Notes under the pieces: generated by a model
The model's database searches: none
Told to the model about the DNA's origin: nothing
The model's input: the letters and a program-made list of their open reading frames with translations, nothing else
Part shown: positions 7,398 to 14,171 of the stretch, in pieces
How positions within the stretch are numbered: position 1 is the stretch's first letter
How the letters are laid out: each line of letters opens with the position of its first letter
Made by a program: the position numbers and the translations under genes
Assembly (NCBI GenBank): GCA_002431965.1
Contig: DJEW01000018.1
Coordinates: 35,083 to 49,291 of the forward strand
Length of the DNA stretch: 14,209 bases
Source: Clostridiales bacterium UBA5888
GTDB lineage: Bacteria; Bacillota; Clostridia; Oscillospirales; Oscillospiraceae
Direction: 5' to 3'

Positions 7398-7409
7398 GGA
7401 GGGGAAAGA

Positions 7410-7850
7410 ATGTTCAGGAAACTCATTGACGAGAGCACCGCGAAATCCCCATGGCTGTTTCATATAAACGCCGGGTCGTGCAACGGCTGCGACATTGAGC
7501 TTGTCAGCGTGCTCACCCCCCGCTTCGACGCAGAGCGTCTGGGCTTCAAGCTCGCAGGCTCGCCCCGCCACGCCGACATCGTCGTCGTTACGGGACCTGT
7601 GACAAAGCAGTCTCTGCCGCGCGTGCTGCGAGCCATCGAGCAGGTGCCGGAGCCTAAGTGCATTGTCACGATGGGCTCGTGCCCGCAGTCGGGCAACGTG
7701 TTCAAGGGCAGCTATTCCATTGCAGGTCCGCTCAGCAGGTATGTTCATGTAGACGTCGAGGTTGCCGGCTGCGCGCCGAGACCGGAGGCGGTCATTGACG
7801 GGCTTGCCCTCGCGGCGAAGCTGCTGGCAGAGAAAAGGGGGCAGAAATAA
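7410..7850 (+). CDS. mbhJ: [NiFe] hydrogenase small subunit, NuoB-like (MbhJ)
   Basis: Small subunit (146 aa) that holds the [4Fe-4S] cluster nearest the NiFe site. The four ligands are visible: C24 and C27 in CNGCDIE, C91 in MGSCPQSG and C121 in GCAPRPE. There is no extra cluster domain, as expected of group 4 hydrogenases. One oddity is GCAPRP where the family usually reads GCPPRP. GAGGAGGGG (7395-7403) serves as the ribosome binding site and overlaps the mbhM stop. The stop and the mbhN start share one base (TAATG). It works with mbhL and receives electrons from mbhN. Confidence 0.95.
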   Translation: MFRKLIDESTAKSPWLFHINAGSCNGCDIELVSVLTPRFDAERLGFKLAGSPRHADIVVVTGPVTKQSLPRVLRAIEQVPEPKCIVTMGSCPQSGNVFKGSYSIAGPLSRYVHVDVEVAGCAPRPEAVIDGLALAAKLLAEKRGQK

Positions 7851-8479
7851 TGGATTTTCCGTTTGTTAAAGAGGCCATATCCCAGCTTTTCAGCAAGCCC
7901 AGCTGCGCAATGTATCCCGCCGTTCCAAGCGAGGCCGCGCCGCGCTACCGCGGGCGCATCGTCTACCACGCCGACAAGTGCATCGGCTGCGGGATGTGCG
8001 AGCGCGTCTGCTCCGGCGGCGCGATAACAAGAAGCGTGGAGAAGCTTGAGGAGGGCGACAGAATAACTCTCACGTTCAACCTCGGCTCATGCACGTTCTG
8101 CGCAACCTGCGCCGATTTCTGCTCCACCAGGGCGATAGAGTTCACACAGGATTACCACATGATAGCCACGAAGGACGAAGACCTTCTCGTCACCGGCTCG
8201 CACATCCGCCCGGCGAGAAAGCCTGGCCCGCCCAAGGCGGCTCCGGCGTCATCCGCTGAAGCGGCCGCACCCGCCGTCTGCGCCGTCGTGCCGCGGGACG
8301 ACGGCAAGCCCGTGTGCGACGAGACAAAGTGCGTGCACTGCACGCTCTGCGCCAGAAAGTGCCCGCAGGGTGCGCTGGAGGTAGACCGCGCGGCAAAGAC
8401 GTGGAAATGCAATTATGACGAGTGCATCGCCTGCGGCGCATGCGCCGCCGCCTGCCCGAAGAAAGCAATAGTGATATAG
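7850..8479 (+). CDS. mbhN: NuoI/MbhN-like iron-sulfur subunit with extra C-terminal 2x[4Fe-4S] ferredoxin domain
   Basis: Electron-input subunit predicted to take electrons from reduced ferredoxin and pass them to mbhJ. The N-terminal NuoI/MbhN-like part (about residues 1-115) has two cluster motifs: C44/C47/C50/C54 and C81/C84/C87/C91. In both, the last cysteine is followed by Ser instead of the common Pro. An Ala/Pro-rich linker (about 117-155) leads to a second ferredoxin domain with C161/C164/C167/C171 and C192/C195/C198/C202, each ending in the standard CP. Usual MbhN or EchF proteins are much shorter and carry only two clusters, so this 209-aa form looks like a domain fusion with four. 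Other cysteines (19, 144, 156, 187) have no assigned role. It is the last gene of the operon and a hairpin terminator follows. Confidence 0.92.
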   Translation: MDFPFVKEAISQLFSKPSCAMYPAVPSEAAPRYRGRIVYHADKCIGCGMCERVCSGGAITRSVEKLEEGDRITLTFNLGSCTFCATCADFCSTRAIEFTQDYHMIATKDEDLLVTGSHIRPARKPGPPKAAPASSAEAAAPAVCAVVPRDDGKPVCDETKCVHCTLCARKCPQGALEVDRAAKTWKCNYDECIACGACAAACPKKAIVI

Positions 8480-8495
8480 TATCATAGTTTCATGG

Positions 8496-8522
8496 CAGCG
8501 CCGCATTACGCGGCGCTGTTTT
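8496..8522 (+). terminator. Intrinsic terminator of the hydrogenase operon
   Basis: A perfect 9-bp stem, CAGCGCCGC (8496-8504) with GCGGCGCTG (8510-8518), has an ATTAC loop and is followed by TTTT. It lies 16 nt after the mbhN stop. The U-tract is short but the stem is very GC-rich. Confidence 0.82.
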
Positions 8523-8603
8523 GCATCCAAATACCTCCAAACACTCAACACCCGGTTCGAAGCCAGGCGTATTCTTTGTGCTTTCGGTTAAGAGAAATTT
8601 ATA

Positions 8604-8632
8604 TTGAGAATAACGCGAAAATATAGTAAAAT
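8604..8632 (+). promoter_or_regulatory. Predicted sigma-A promoter of the MBOAT operon
   Basis: TTGAGA (8604-8609), a 17-nt spacer and TAAAAT (8627-8632) sit in a locally AT-rich stretch 36 nt before the next start codon. The rest of the 188-nt gap (8480-8667) holds the terminator and no other gene that I can support. Confidence 0.6.
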
Positions 8633-8667
8633 ACAAAAAGCTATGCTTTTTTCGAAAGGACGCCCCT

Positions 8668-10146
8668 ATGCTTTTCAATTCCTATATATTCGTGCTGTGC
8701 TTTTTGCCGCTGTGTCTGGTCGGGTACTTTGTGCTCAACCGGCTGGGCGCAAAAAAGGGTGCGCTTTTGTTTCTGCTGGGTATGTCGCTGTGGTTCTACG
8801 GCTCCAACACGCCAAAGTATCTCGTTCTGATAATATGCAGTGTGCTTTTGAACTATGGGTTTTACCGCCTGTCCTGCGTGCTGACGGGCGAAAAGGCGCG
8901 CCGTTGGGCAAAGCTTGCCGCGGTTGCGCTCAACCTCGGCGTGCTCTTTTATTTCAAGTACTATGATTTTTTTGCCGAGACCGTCAACTCGATCTTTCGC
9001 TCCAACTGGACGCTCCGGCACATCATGCTCCCCCTCGGCATCAGCTTTTTCACCTTCCAGCAGATCTCCTTTGTTGTGGATTCGTTCAACGGCGAGGTGC
9101 GCGACTGCTCGCTGCTGGATTACGCCTGCTTTGTCACGTTCTTTCCCCAGCTCATCGCCGGACCTATCGTCACGCATGACGAGCTTGTTCCCCAGCTTCA
9201 GGACGATGCGAGAAAACGCTTCAGCTTTGAAAGCTTTTCCCGCGGCGTGTACATTTTCTCCATGGGGCTTGCGAAAAAGGTGCTCATTGCCGACAATCTC
9301 AGCGCCGCTGTGACGACGGGCTATGCGCTCGTGGAATGGGGGGACTGGGCGGCGATGAACAGTTCAAGCTGCCTTATCGTCATGCTCTCCTACACTCTTC
9401 AAATGTACTTTGATTTCAGCGGCTACAGCGACATGGCGATAGGTCTGGGCAAAATGTTCAACATAGACCTGCCGCAGAACTTCAATTCCCCCTATAAGGC
9501 GCTGACGATCCTTGATCACTGGAAGCGCTGGCACATCACGCTCACGCGCTTTCTCACAAAGTATATCTATATCCCGCTCGGCGGCAGCCGCCGGGGCGCG
9601 GCGCGCACGTATGCCAATATCATGATCGTGTATCTTCTCAGCGGACTGTGGCACGGCGCAGGCTGGACCTATGTGTGCTGGGGCGCGCTGCACGGGCTGT
9701 TCTGCGTGCTGACGCGCTGGGGAAAGCGTGTGTTCGAGCGCATTCCCAAGGCGCTTAACTGGCTGATAACGTTCACGTTTATCAATCTCGGCTTTATCGT
9801 CTTCCGGGCGGAGAGCCTGCCGCAGGCGTTCGCCGTCATCGCGCGCATATTCGACTTTGACTTTGGCGCGGTCTCGCCCGGGATATATACGACATTTCAT
9901 CTCACGGAGGTCATGCTGCCGCTGTCCGCGCTCCCTGTCGTCGGCAAGCTTGTCTATTGGCCGCCGGCGATGATGGCGCTCTTCCTCACCGCTGCCATGC
10001 TCATCGTGCTCGTGCCGAAAAACGCCTATGAAAAGATGACCGCCATGCAGCCGCGTGTCGGCACGGCGGTGTTTTCCGTCGTTCTCATCGTGTGGTGCGT
10101 CTTCTCGTTCGGCTCGGTCAGCGCGTTTTTGTATTTCAATTTCTGA
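8668..10146 (+). CDS. MBOAT-family membrane O-acyltransferase (AlgI/DltB-like)
   Basis: Multi-pass membrane acyltransferase (492 aa) of the AlgI/DltB branch of MBOAT. These proteins pass acetyl or other acyl groups across the membrane onto cell-surface or secreted polymers. Visible signatures are PLGISFFTFQQISF (residues 122-135), FFPQLIAGPI (158-167), MYFDFSGYSDMAIG (246-259), DHWKRWHITLTRFL (283-296), YIPLGGSRRG (301-310) and LSGLWHGAGW (324-333). H329 in WHG is the expected catalytic His, with H342 close by. ATG 8668 follows AAAGGA (8655-8660) at 7 nt. The substrate cannot be read from sequence. No dlt genes (dltA or dltC) and no polysaccharide polymerase are present, so the name dltB or algI is not justified. 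The partner gene follows after 13 nt. Confidence 0.93.
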   Translation: MLFNSYIFVLCFLPLCLVGYFVLNRLGAKKGALLFLLGMSLWFYGSNTPKYLVLIICSVLLNYGFYRLSCVLTGEKARRWAKLAAVALNLGVLFYFKYYDFFAETVNSIFRSNWTLRHIMLPLGISFFTFQQISFVVDSFNGEVRDCSLLDYACFVTFFPQLIAGPIVTHDELVPQLQDDARKRFSFESFSRGVYIFSMGLAKKVLIADNLSAAVTTGYALVEWGDWAAMNSSSCLIVMLSYTLQMYFDFSGYSDMAIGLGKMFNIDLPQNFNSPYKALTILDHWKRWHITLTRFLTKYIYIPLGGSRRGAARTYANIMIVYLLSGLWHGAGWTYVCWGALHGLFCVLTRWGKRVFERIPKALNWLITFTFINLGFIVFRAESLPQAFAVIARIFDFDFGAVSPGIYTTFHLTEVMLPLSALPVVGKLVYWPPAMMALFLTAAMLIVLVPKNAYEKMTAMQPRVGTAVFSVVLIVWCVFSFGSVSAFLYFNF

Positions 10147-10159
10147 GGGAGGGCTGCAT

Positions 10160-11230
10160 ATGACATTCAAAAAATGGGCGGTCTCCTTTCTTGCGCTGCT
10201 GCTTGCGGCGCTTGCGCTGCTCGGCTCGGTCACGGTGGTGATAGATCCGTTTTTTCATTACCACGCGCCGCTGCCGGGTCTCCAATACCGGATATTTTAC
10301 CAGCGCTACCAGAACGACGGCATCGTCAAGCATTTTGACTATGACGCCGTGATAACCGGCAACAGCCTGTGTGAAAATTTCAGAAGCTCCGAGATGGACG
10401 CGCTTTTCGGCACAAACGCCGTAAAGGTCCCCTTCTCAGGGGCGAGCAGCAAGGAGCTTGACCTCAACAACCGTACCGCCATAAAATATAATCCGGACAT
10501 CCGCATGATCGTCATGGGGCTCGACTATGACAGCTTTGCCTCCGACAAGGACGCCATGAGCTACGACGCCTCTGACTATCCCAGCTTTCTGTATGACAGC
10601 AATCCGTTCAACGACGTGAAGTATCTCTTCAATAAGAGCATTTTCAAGTATTCGCTTGACGTTCTCAGCTACACCCGCAGCGGGCAGACCACCACCAGCT
10701 TTGACGACTACAGCTTCTGGGACACGCCGGACGAGGCGAGCTACGGTCAGTCCGTCATCCTCCGCAGCTATGACCGTCCCGAGATCGCCGACGCTGAACT
10801 GCAGTTTGATGGAGCCGCGCTTGAGCGCCTGCGCGGCAACATCTCGCAGAACATCCTTGAAACGGCGCAGGCAAACCCGCAAATCGAATTTTACCTTTTC
10901 ATCCCGCCGTTCAGCATGTACTACTGGGATAAGCAGCAGCGCATGGGTCAGCTTGATTTCCGTTTTGACGCTGAGCGCGAGGTGATAAAAATGCTGCTTG
11001 GCTGCGGCAATATCCGCCTTTTTTCGTTCACGGACGAATTTGACCTTGTGCAGGACTTTGACCGCTATAAGGACTACATCCACTATGACAGCGGCGTGAA
11101 CTCATGGATACTCCGCTGCATGGCGGAGGGCGAGCATGAGCTGACATGGGATAACTATGAGGATTATCTCTCCCGTGTGCATGATTTTTATTCCGGCTAT
11201 GACTATGATGCGCTTTTCCCCGAGCAATAG
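10160..11230 (+). CDS. Membrane-anchored SGNH-hydrolase-like protein, partner of the MBOAT acyltransferase
   Basis: The 356-aa protein has one N-terminal membrane helix (about residues 6-28) and an extracytoplasmic domain. In such MBOAT pairs (AlgJ/AlgX, DltD and others) an SGNH-like protein completes acyl transfer outside the membrane. Candidate SGNH residues are S69 in VITGNSLCENF (block I, reading GNS rather than GDS) and D305/H308 in KDYIHYDSGVNSW near the C-terminus, which looks like the DxxH block. N68 replaces the block-I Asp. The domain is rich in Tyr, Asp and Phe. ATG 10160 follows GAGGGAGGG (10145-10153). An upstream in-frame ATG at 10055 lies within the MBOAT gene and is rejected. 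Assignment rests on motifs and pairing, so the family is moderately sure and the substrate unknown. No clear terminator follows. Confidence 0.75.
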   Translation: MTFKKWAVSFLALLLAALALLGSVTVVIDPFFHYHAPLPGLQYRIFYQRYQNDGIVKHFDYDAVITGNSLCENFRSSEMDALFGTNAVKVPFSGASSKELDLNNRTAIKYNPDIRMIVMGLDYDSFASDKDAMSYDASDYPSFLYDSNPFNDVKYLFNKSIFKYSLDVLSYTRSGQTTTSFDDYSFWDTPDEASYGQSVILRSYDRPEIADAELQFDGAALERLRGNISQNILETAQANPQIEFYLFIPPFSMYYWDKQQRMGQLDFRFDAEREVIKMLLGCGNIRLFSFTDEFDLVQDFDRYKDYIHYDSGVNSWILRCMAEGEHELTWDNYEDYLSRVHDFYSGYDYDALFPEQ

Positions 11231-11273
11231 AATATCACGAAAAAGCTTCACAGTTTCGCAAAAAAGCGGAATA

Positions 11274-11302
11274 TTGACATGAATATCCTGCTATGCTATA
11301 CT
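11274..11302 (+). promoter_or_regulatory. Strong predicted sigma-A promoter with extended -10
   Basis: A consensus TTGACA (11274-11279), a 17-nt spacer and TATACT (11297-11302) are preceded directly by TGC (extended -10, 11294-11296). Transcription should begin near 11309, leaving a leader of about 100 nt before ATG 11410. GAATAT occurs twice around the -35 box (11270-11275 and 11281-11286), a possible but unproven regulator site. Confidence 0.85.
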
Positions 11303-11409
11303 GTATTTTAAGGCTGCGCCGCGCAATATGTATGCGTCAACTTTTTTGCCGCATTATGCTGTGCTGCCTTGACTTGTAATTCAAATAAAAAGGAGTTGTG
11401 TATCCAACA

Positions 11410-12705
11410 ATGGATGATGGCAGTCGATTGCCGGACATGGCGCCGTGGCTTGTCGCCATAGTGCTGCTTATTGCCGCAATGTATTTTGCCGTGACGGAGA
11501 CGGCTATTGCCTCCGCTTCACGCAGCAAGATAAAGGCGGCGGCGGATCGCGGCGATGCCAGGGCTAAGCGCGCGCTCTTCGTGATGGATAATTTCGACAG
11601 GGCGATCAGCACGATTCTCATTGGCACGAACATAGTACATATTTCGATCGCGACAATCGTTACGGTCGCGGTCACAAAACTCTGGGGCATGAGCTGGGTC
11701 TCGCTGAGCACCATAATCACAACGGTAGTGGTGTTTTTCGCGGGTGAAATGCTGCCCAAGAGCGTTGCAAAAAAATACCCGGAGCGTTTTTCCAAGCTCT
11801 GCGCAGCGCCGCTTATTTTCTTCATGAAGATATTTTCACCGCTCTCCCGGCTGCTGACCGCTATTGGTCAGGCAGCGGCAAAGCTTGTTCCCGGCGAGGC
11901 GGAGACCTCCGTAACGGAAGATGAAATATACGACATAATCGAGGATATGACCGAGGAAGGCACGCTCGACGAGGAGCAGGGGGATCTTATCTCCTCCGCA
12001 CTGCAATTCGGAGACGTGACGGTGGAAAGTGTGCTGACGCCGCGCGTAGATGTCGCTGCGGTGGATATTTCCAGCAGCCACGAGGCAATCCTCTCATATA
12101 TCAAGGAACAGCCGCACAGCCGTCTGCCCGTGTATGACGGCAGCATTGACAATGTCATCGGCATTCTTCAGATACGCAAATTTATAAAGGCGTACCTGCG
12201 TCAGGGCAACACGCTTGACATCCGCCCGCTGCTCGACGAGGCGTATTTTGTCCATCACAGCACTAATATAGATGAGCTTCTGCCCATAATGTCGCGGCGC
12301 AAGCTGAACATGGCCGTCGTCACCGATAACTACGGCGGCATGCTCGGCATCGTCACGGTCGAGGATATACTTGAGGAGCTTGTGGGCGAGATATGGGACG
12401 AGGAGGATGTGGTGGAGGAGCCTGTTGTGCTGCTGCCGGACGGCAGCTATGAGGTGGACGCCAACCAGAGCGTCAGCGACGTGCTGGAGCTTCTTGGGCT
12501 TGACGATCCGGAGGAGAACGAGGAGCTTATCAACACGCTCATGGGCGAGTGGGCGTATGAGCAGTTCACCTCCATTCCCAAGCCGGGCGACAGCTTCACG
12601 TATCACCGTGTGCTTGTCACAGTTTCGAGCATGGAGCATAACCGCATCCTCAAGCTCAATGTTCGTCTCATTCCCGAAAAGAAGGAAGGGGGCGAGGAGA
12701 AGTGA
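11410..12705 (+). CDS. CNNM/CorC (HlyC) family transporter with CBS pair, first paralogue
   Basis: Member of the family long annotated as hemolysin-like and now tied to Mg2+ (and Na+) transport in bacterial CorC/CNNM proteins. The 431-aa protein has an N-terminal DUF21 membrane domain (about residues 12-155) with the GEMLPKSVAKKYPERF loop (112-127). A CBS pair follows (about 208-330; SVLTPRVDV at 207-215 and TDNYGGMLGIVTVEDILEEL at 305-324), then a C-terminal CorC_HlyC domain (about 345-425). The start is uncertain. ATG 11410 lies 14 nt after AAGGAG (11390-11395), while GTG 11398 is only 2 nt from it; ATG is preferred. Its stop overlaps the next gene (GTGA), so the two paralogues are coupled and may form heterodimers. 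Ion specificity is inference. Confidence 0.9.
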   Translation: MDDGSRLPDMAPWLVAIVLLIAAMYFAVTETAIASASRSKIKAAADRGDARAKRALFVMDNFDRAISTILIGTNIVHISIATIVTVAVTKLWGMSWVSLSTIITTVVVFFAGEMLPKSVAKKYPERFSKLCAAPLIFFMKIFSPLSRLLTAIGQAAAKLVPGEAETSVTEDEIYDIIEDMTEEGTLDEEQGDLISSALQFGDVTVESVLTPRVDVAAVDISSSHEAILSYIKEQPHSRLPVYDGSIDNVIGILQIRKFIKAYLRQGNTLDIRPLLDEAYFVHHSTNIDELLPIMSRRKLNMAVVTDNYGGMLGIVTVEDILEELVGEIWDEEDVVEEPVVLLPDGSYEVDANQSVSDVLELLGLDDPEENEELINTLMGEWAYEQFTSIPKPGDSFTYHRVLVTVSSMEHNRILKLNVRLIPEKKEGGEEK

Positions 12706-13967
12706 GTGTTTCCGCTGCGTTTATCGGAATTTTCCTGTGTCTGTGCCTTTCCGCGTTCTGCTCGGCGTCCGAGATGTCGTTCTCCTCATGCAGCGCCATG
12801 CGCCTTGAAAACGCGCGTGATTCAGGCTCAAAGAGGGCAAAAGCCGCCGTATATATCACGGAGCATTTTGACGATGCTCTCAGCGCCATACTCATCGGCA
12901 ACAACCTTGCAAATATCGGGGCGTCCTCTCTGGCTTCCGTCGCGGTCATACTCATCGCGGGGGACGGATACGCCTGGGTCGCCACGGTTGTGCTGACGGT
13001 GCTTGTCATCATCTTCGGCGAGACTATGCCCAAGATCACCGCCAAGCAGAACGCGAACCGCTTCGCACTGAAAAATGCCTACGCCGTGCGCGCCATGATG
13101 ATAATCTTCTACCCACTTGTGTGGCTGGTCGTGATGCTCATCAAGCTCATCACGCTCGGCATGAAAGGCGAAAAGGACGATACGCCCGACGAGGCGGTGG
13201 AGGAGCTGCAGTCGCTAATAGAGACGGCGGAGGATGAGGACGTTCTTGACGAGGATCAGTCAGAGCTTGTCCAGGCGGCGATTGATTTTTCCGAGACATC
13301 TGCATCCGAGGTCATGACCGCGCGCGTTGACGTTCAGGCGATCGACATTGAGGACGACTGGGAGGATATTCTCTCTATCATAGAGGACGCGCCGTTCACG
13401 CGCCTGCCCGTGTATGAAGGCAGCATTGACAATGTCATCGGCATTCTCTATCTCAACCACTTCCTCAAAGCGCTGGCGGACAACGGTCATGCGGATATAC
13501 GCAAGCTTCTTATGCCGACGTGCTATGTGTATAAAACGATGAAGCTGCCCGCGGTGCTCGCGCAGCTTAGAAAGGCAAAGCAGCATCTTGCAGTTGTGAC
13601 GGACGAATACGGCGGCACTGCCGGCGTCGTGTCTATGGAGGATGTGCTTGAGCAGATTGTCGGCGACATCTGGGACGAGAGCGACACTGTCGAGCCTGAG
13701 GTCGTGCAGCACACCGAGAGCGAGTATGAGCTTGACGGCGCGATGGTGCTCAGCGATTTTCTTGAGCTTGTCGGCATAAATGAGAACGACTTTGACGCCG
13801 AGAGCGACACTGTCGGCGGCTGGACGCTGGAAATGTTCGGCGGCTTCCCCAAGGAGGGGGACAGCTTCACGTTCCGCAATATCACCGTCACGGTGCTGTC
13901 GATGGACGGCCGCCGCGTCGAGCGTGTGCTCGTCAAGGTCGCACCCGATGCCGGGGACGAAGAATAA
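12702..13967 (+). CDS. CNNM/CorC (HlyC) family transporter with CBS pair, second paralogue
   Basis: Tandem paralogue (421 aa) with the same architecture. The DUF21 membrane domain (about residues 3-152) contains ILIGNNLANIG (63-73) and GETMPKITAKQNANRF (106-121). The CBS pair follows (about 204-326; EVMTARVDV at 203-211 and TDEYGGTAGVVSMEDVLEQI at 300-319), then a CorC_HlyC domain (about 340-415). It starts with GTG overlapping the stop of the first paralogue by 4 nt, with AAGGAAGGGGGCGAGGAG just upstream; translation is probably reinitiated. The acidic linker between membrane and CBS domains (EKDDTPDEAVEEL, 157-169) is more charged than in the first copy. The likely role is cation (Mg2+) transport controlled by nucleotide binding to the CBS pair, by analogy with the family. 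Confidence 0.9.
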   Translation: MSVSAAFIGIFLCLCLSAFCSASEMSFSSCSAMRLENARDSGSKRAKAAVYITEHFDDALSAILIGNNLANIGASSLASVAVILIAGDGYAWVATVVLTVLVIIFGETMPKITAKQNANRFALKNAYAVRAMMIIFYPLVWLVVMLIKLITLGMKGEKDDTPDEAVEELQSLIETAEDEDVLDEDQSELVQAAIDFSETSASEVMTARVDVQAIDIEDDWEDILSIIEDAPFTRLPVYEGSIDNVIGILYLNHFLKALADNGHADIRKLLMPTCYVYKTMKLPAVLAQLRKAKQHLAVVTDEYGGTAGVVSMEDVLEQIVGDIWDESDTVEPEVVQHTESEYELDGAMVLSDFLELVGINENDFDAESDTVGGWTLEMFGGFPKEGDSFTFRNITVTVLSMDGRRVERVLVKVAPDAGDEE

Positions 13968-13974
13968 ATGATAT

Positions 13975-14009
13975 ATATGACCGCACTGCATAGCGCAGTG
14001 CGGTCATAT
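13975..14009 (+). terminator. 15-bp hairpin after the CNNM pair, probable terminator
   Basis: A perfect 15-bp stem joins 13975-13989 to 13995-14009, with a 5-nt ATAGC loop, starting 7 nt after the stop. No T-run follows on the + strand, so it is either a terminator without a U-tract or an mRNA 3'-end stabiliser. It is the only strong structure before the tRNA promoter. Confidence 0.55.
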
Positions 14010-14123
14010 CATCGTAGTGCCGTTGGGTCGCTGGTAAAGTGCGCGGGTGTGGGCTTCTGTCAACCGGCGGCGGTCTTCTTTGCCGGGCTTTTTCCGAGAA
14101 CGTAAAAAGATTCAACTTGGGTA

Positions 14124-14152
14124 TTGACATCGCGCCGATCGTGTGCTAATAT
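14124..14152 (+). promoter_or_regulatory. Predicted sigma-A promoter of the tRNA gene, extended -10
   Basis: TTGACA (14124-14129), a 17-nt spacer and TAATAT (14147-14152) are preceded by TGC (14144-14146). The -10 box ends 19 nt before the tRNA 5' end, giving a leader of about 13 nt. The 114 nt upstream (14010-14123) contain nothing that I can support as a gene. Confidence 0.82.
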
Positions 14153-14171
14153 ATATAAGCTAAATCAATAT

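Noticed and set aside
6402..7748. 448-codon open frame on the - strand opposite mbhM and mbhJ
   Set aside because: It is antisense to two genes with clear NuoH and NuoB signatures. The predicted protein is very charged and low in complexity, with no known motif.
8506..8538. - strand ribosome-binding-like GGAGG followed 7 nt later by ATG and a six-codon open frame
   Set aside because: The tiny frame runs into the operon terminator stem and shows no sign of selection. It is probably fortuitous.
8551..8567. T-arm-like sequence centred on GGTTCGAAGCC after the hydrogenase operon
   Set aside because: It fits a tRNA T-loop with 4 of 5 stem pairs, but no acceptor, D- or anticodon arm can be found around it on either strand. 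The TTCGAA core is also palindromic, so chance is likely.
9364..10233. 289-codon open frame on the - strand opposite the MBOAT gene
   Set aside because: It is a shadow frame; the + strand carries all MBOAT motifs.
11231..11273. Expected terminator after the SGNH-like gene
   Set aside because: No stem with a T-run is seen between this stop and the next promoter, so none is annotated. Read-through into the CNNM genes is possible.
14064..14093. Possible second terminator: CCGGC/GCCGG with a 13-nt loop followed by a T5 run
   Set aside because: The stem is only 5 bp with a large loop. It could act as a weak terminator before the tRNA promoter, but it cannot be supported on its own.
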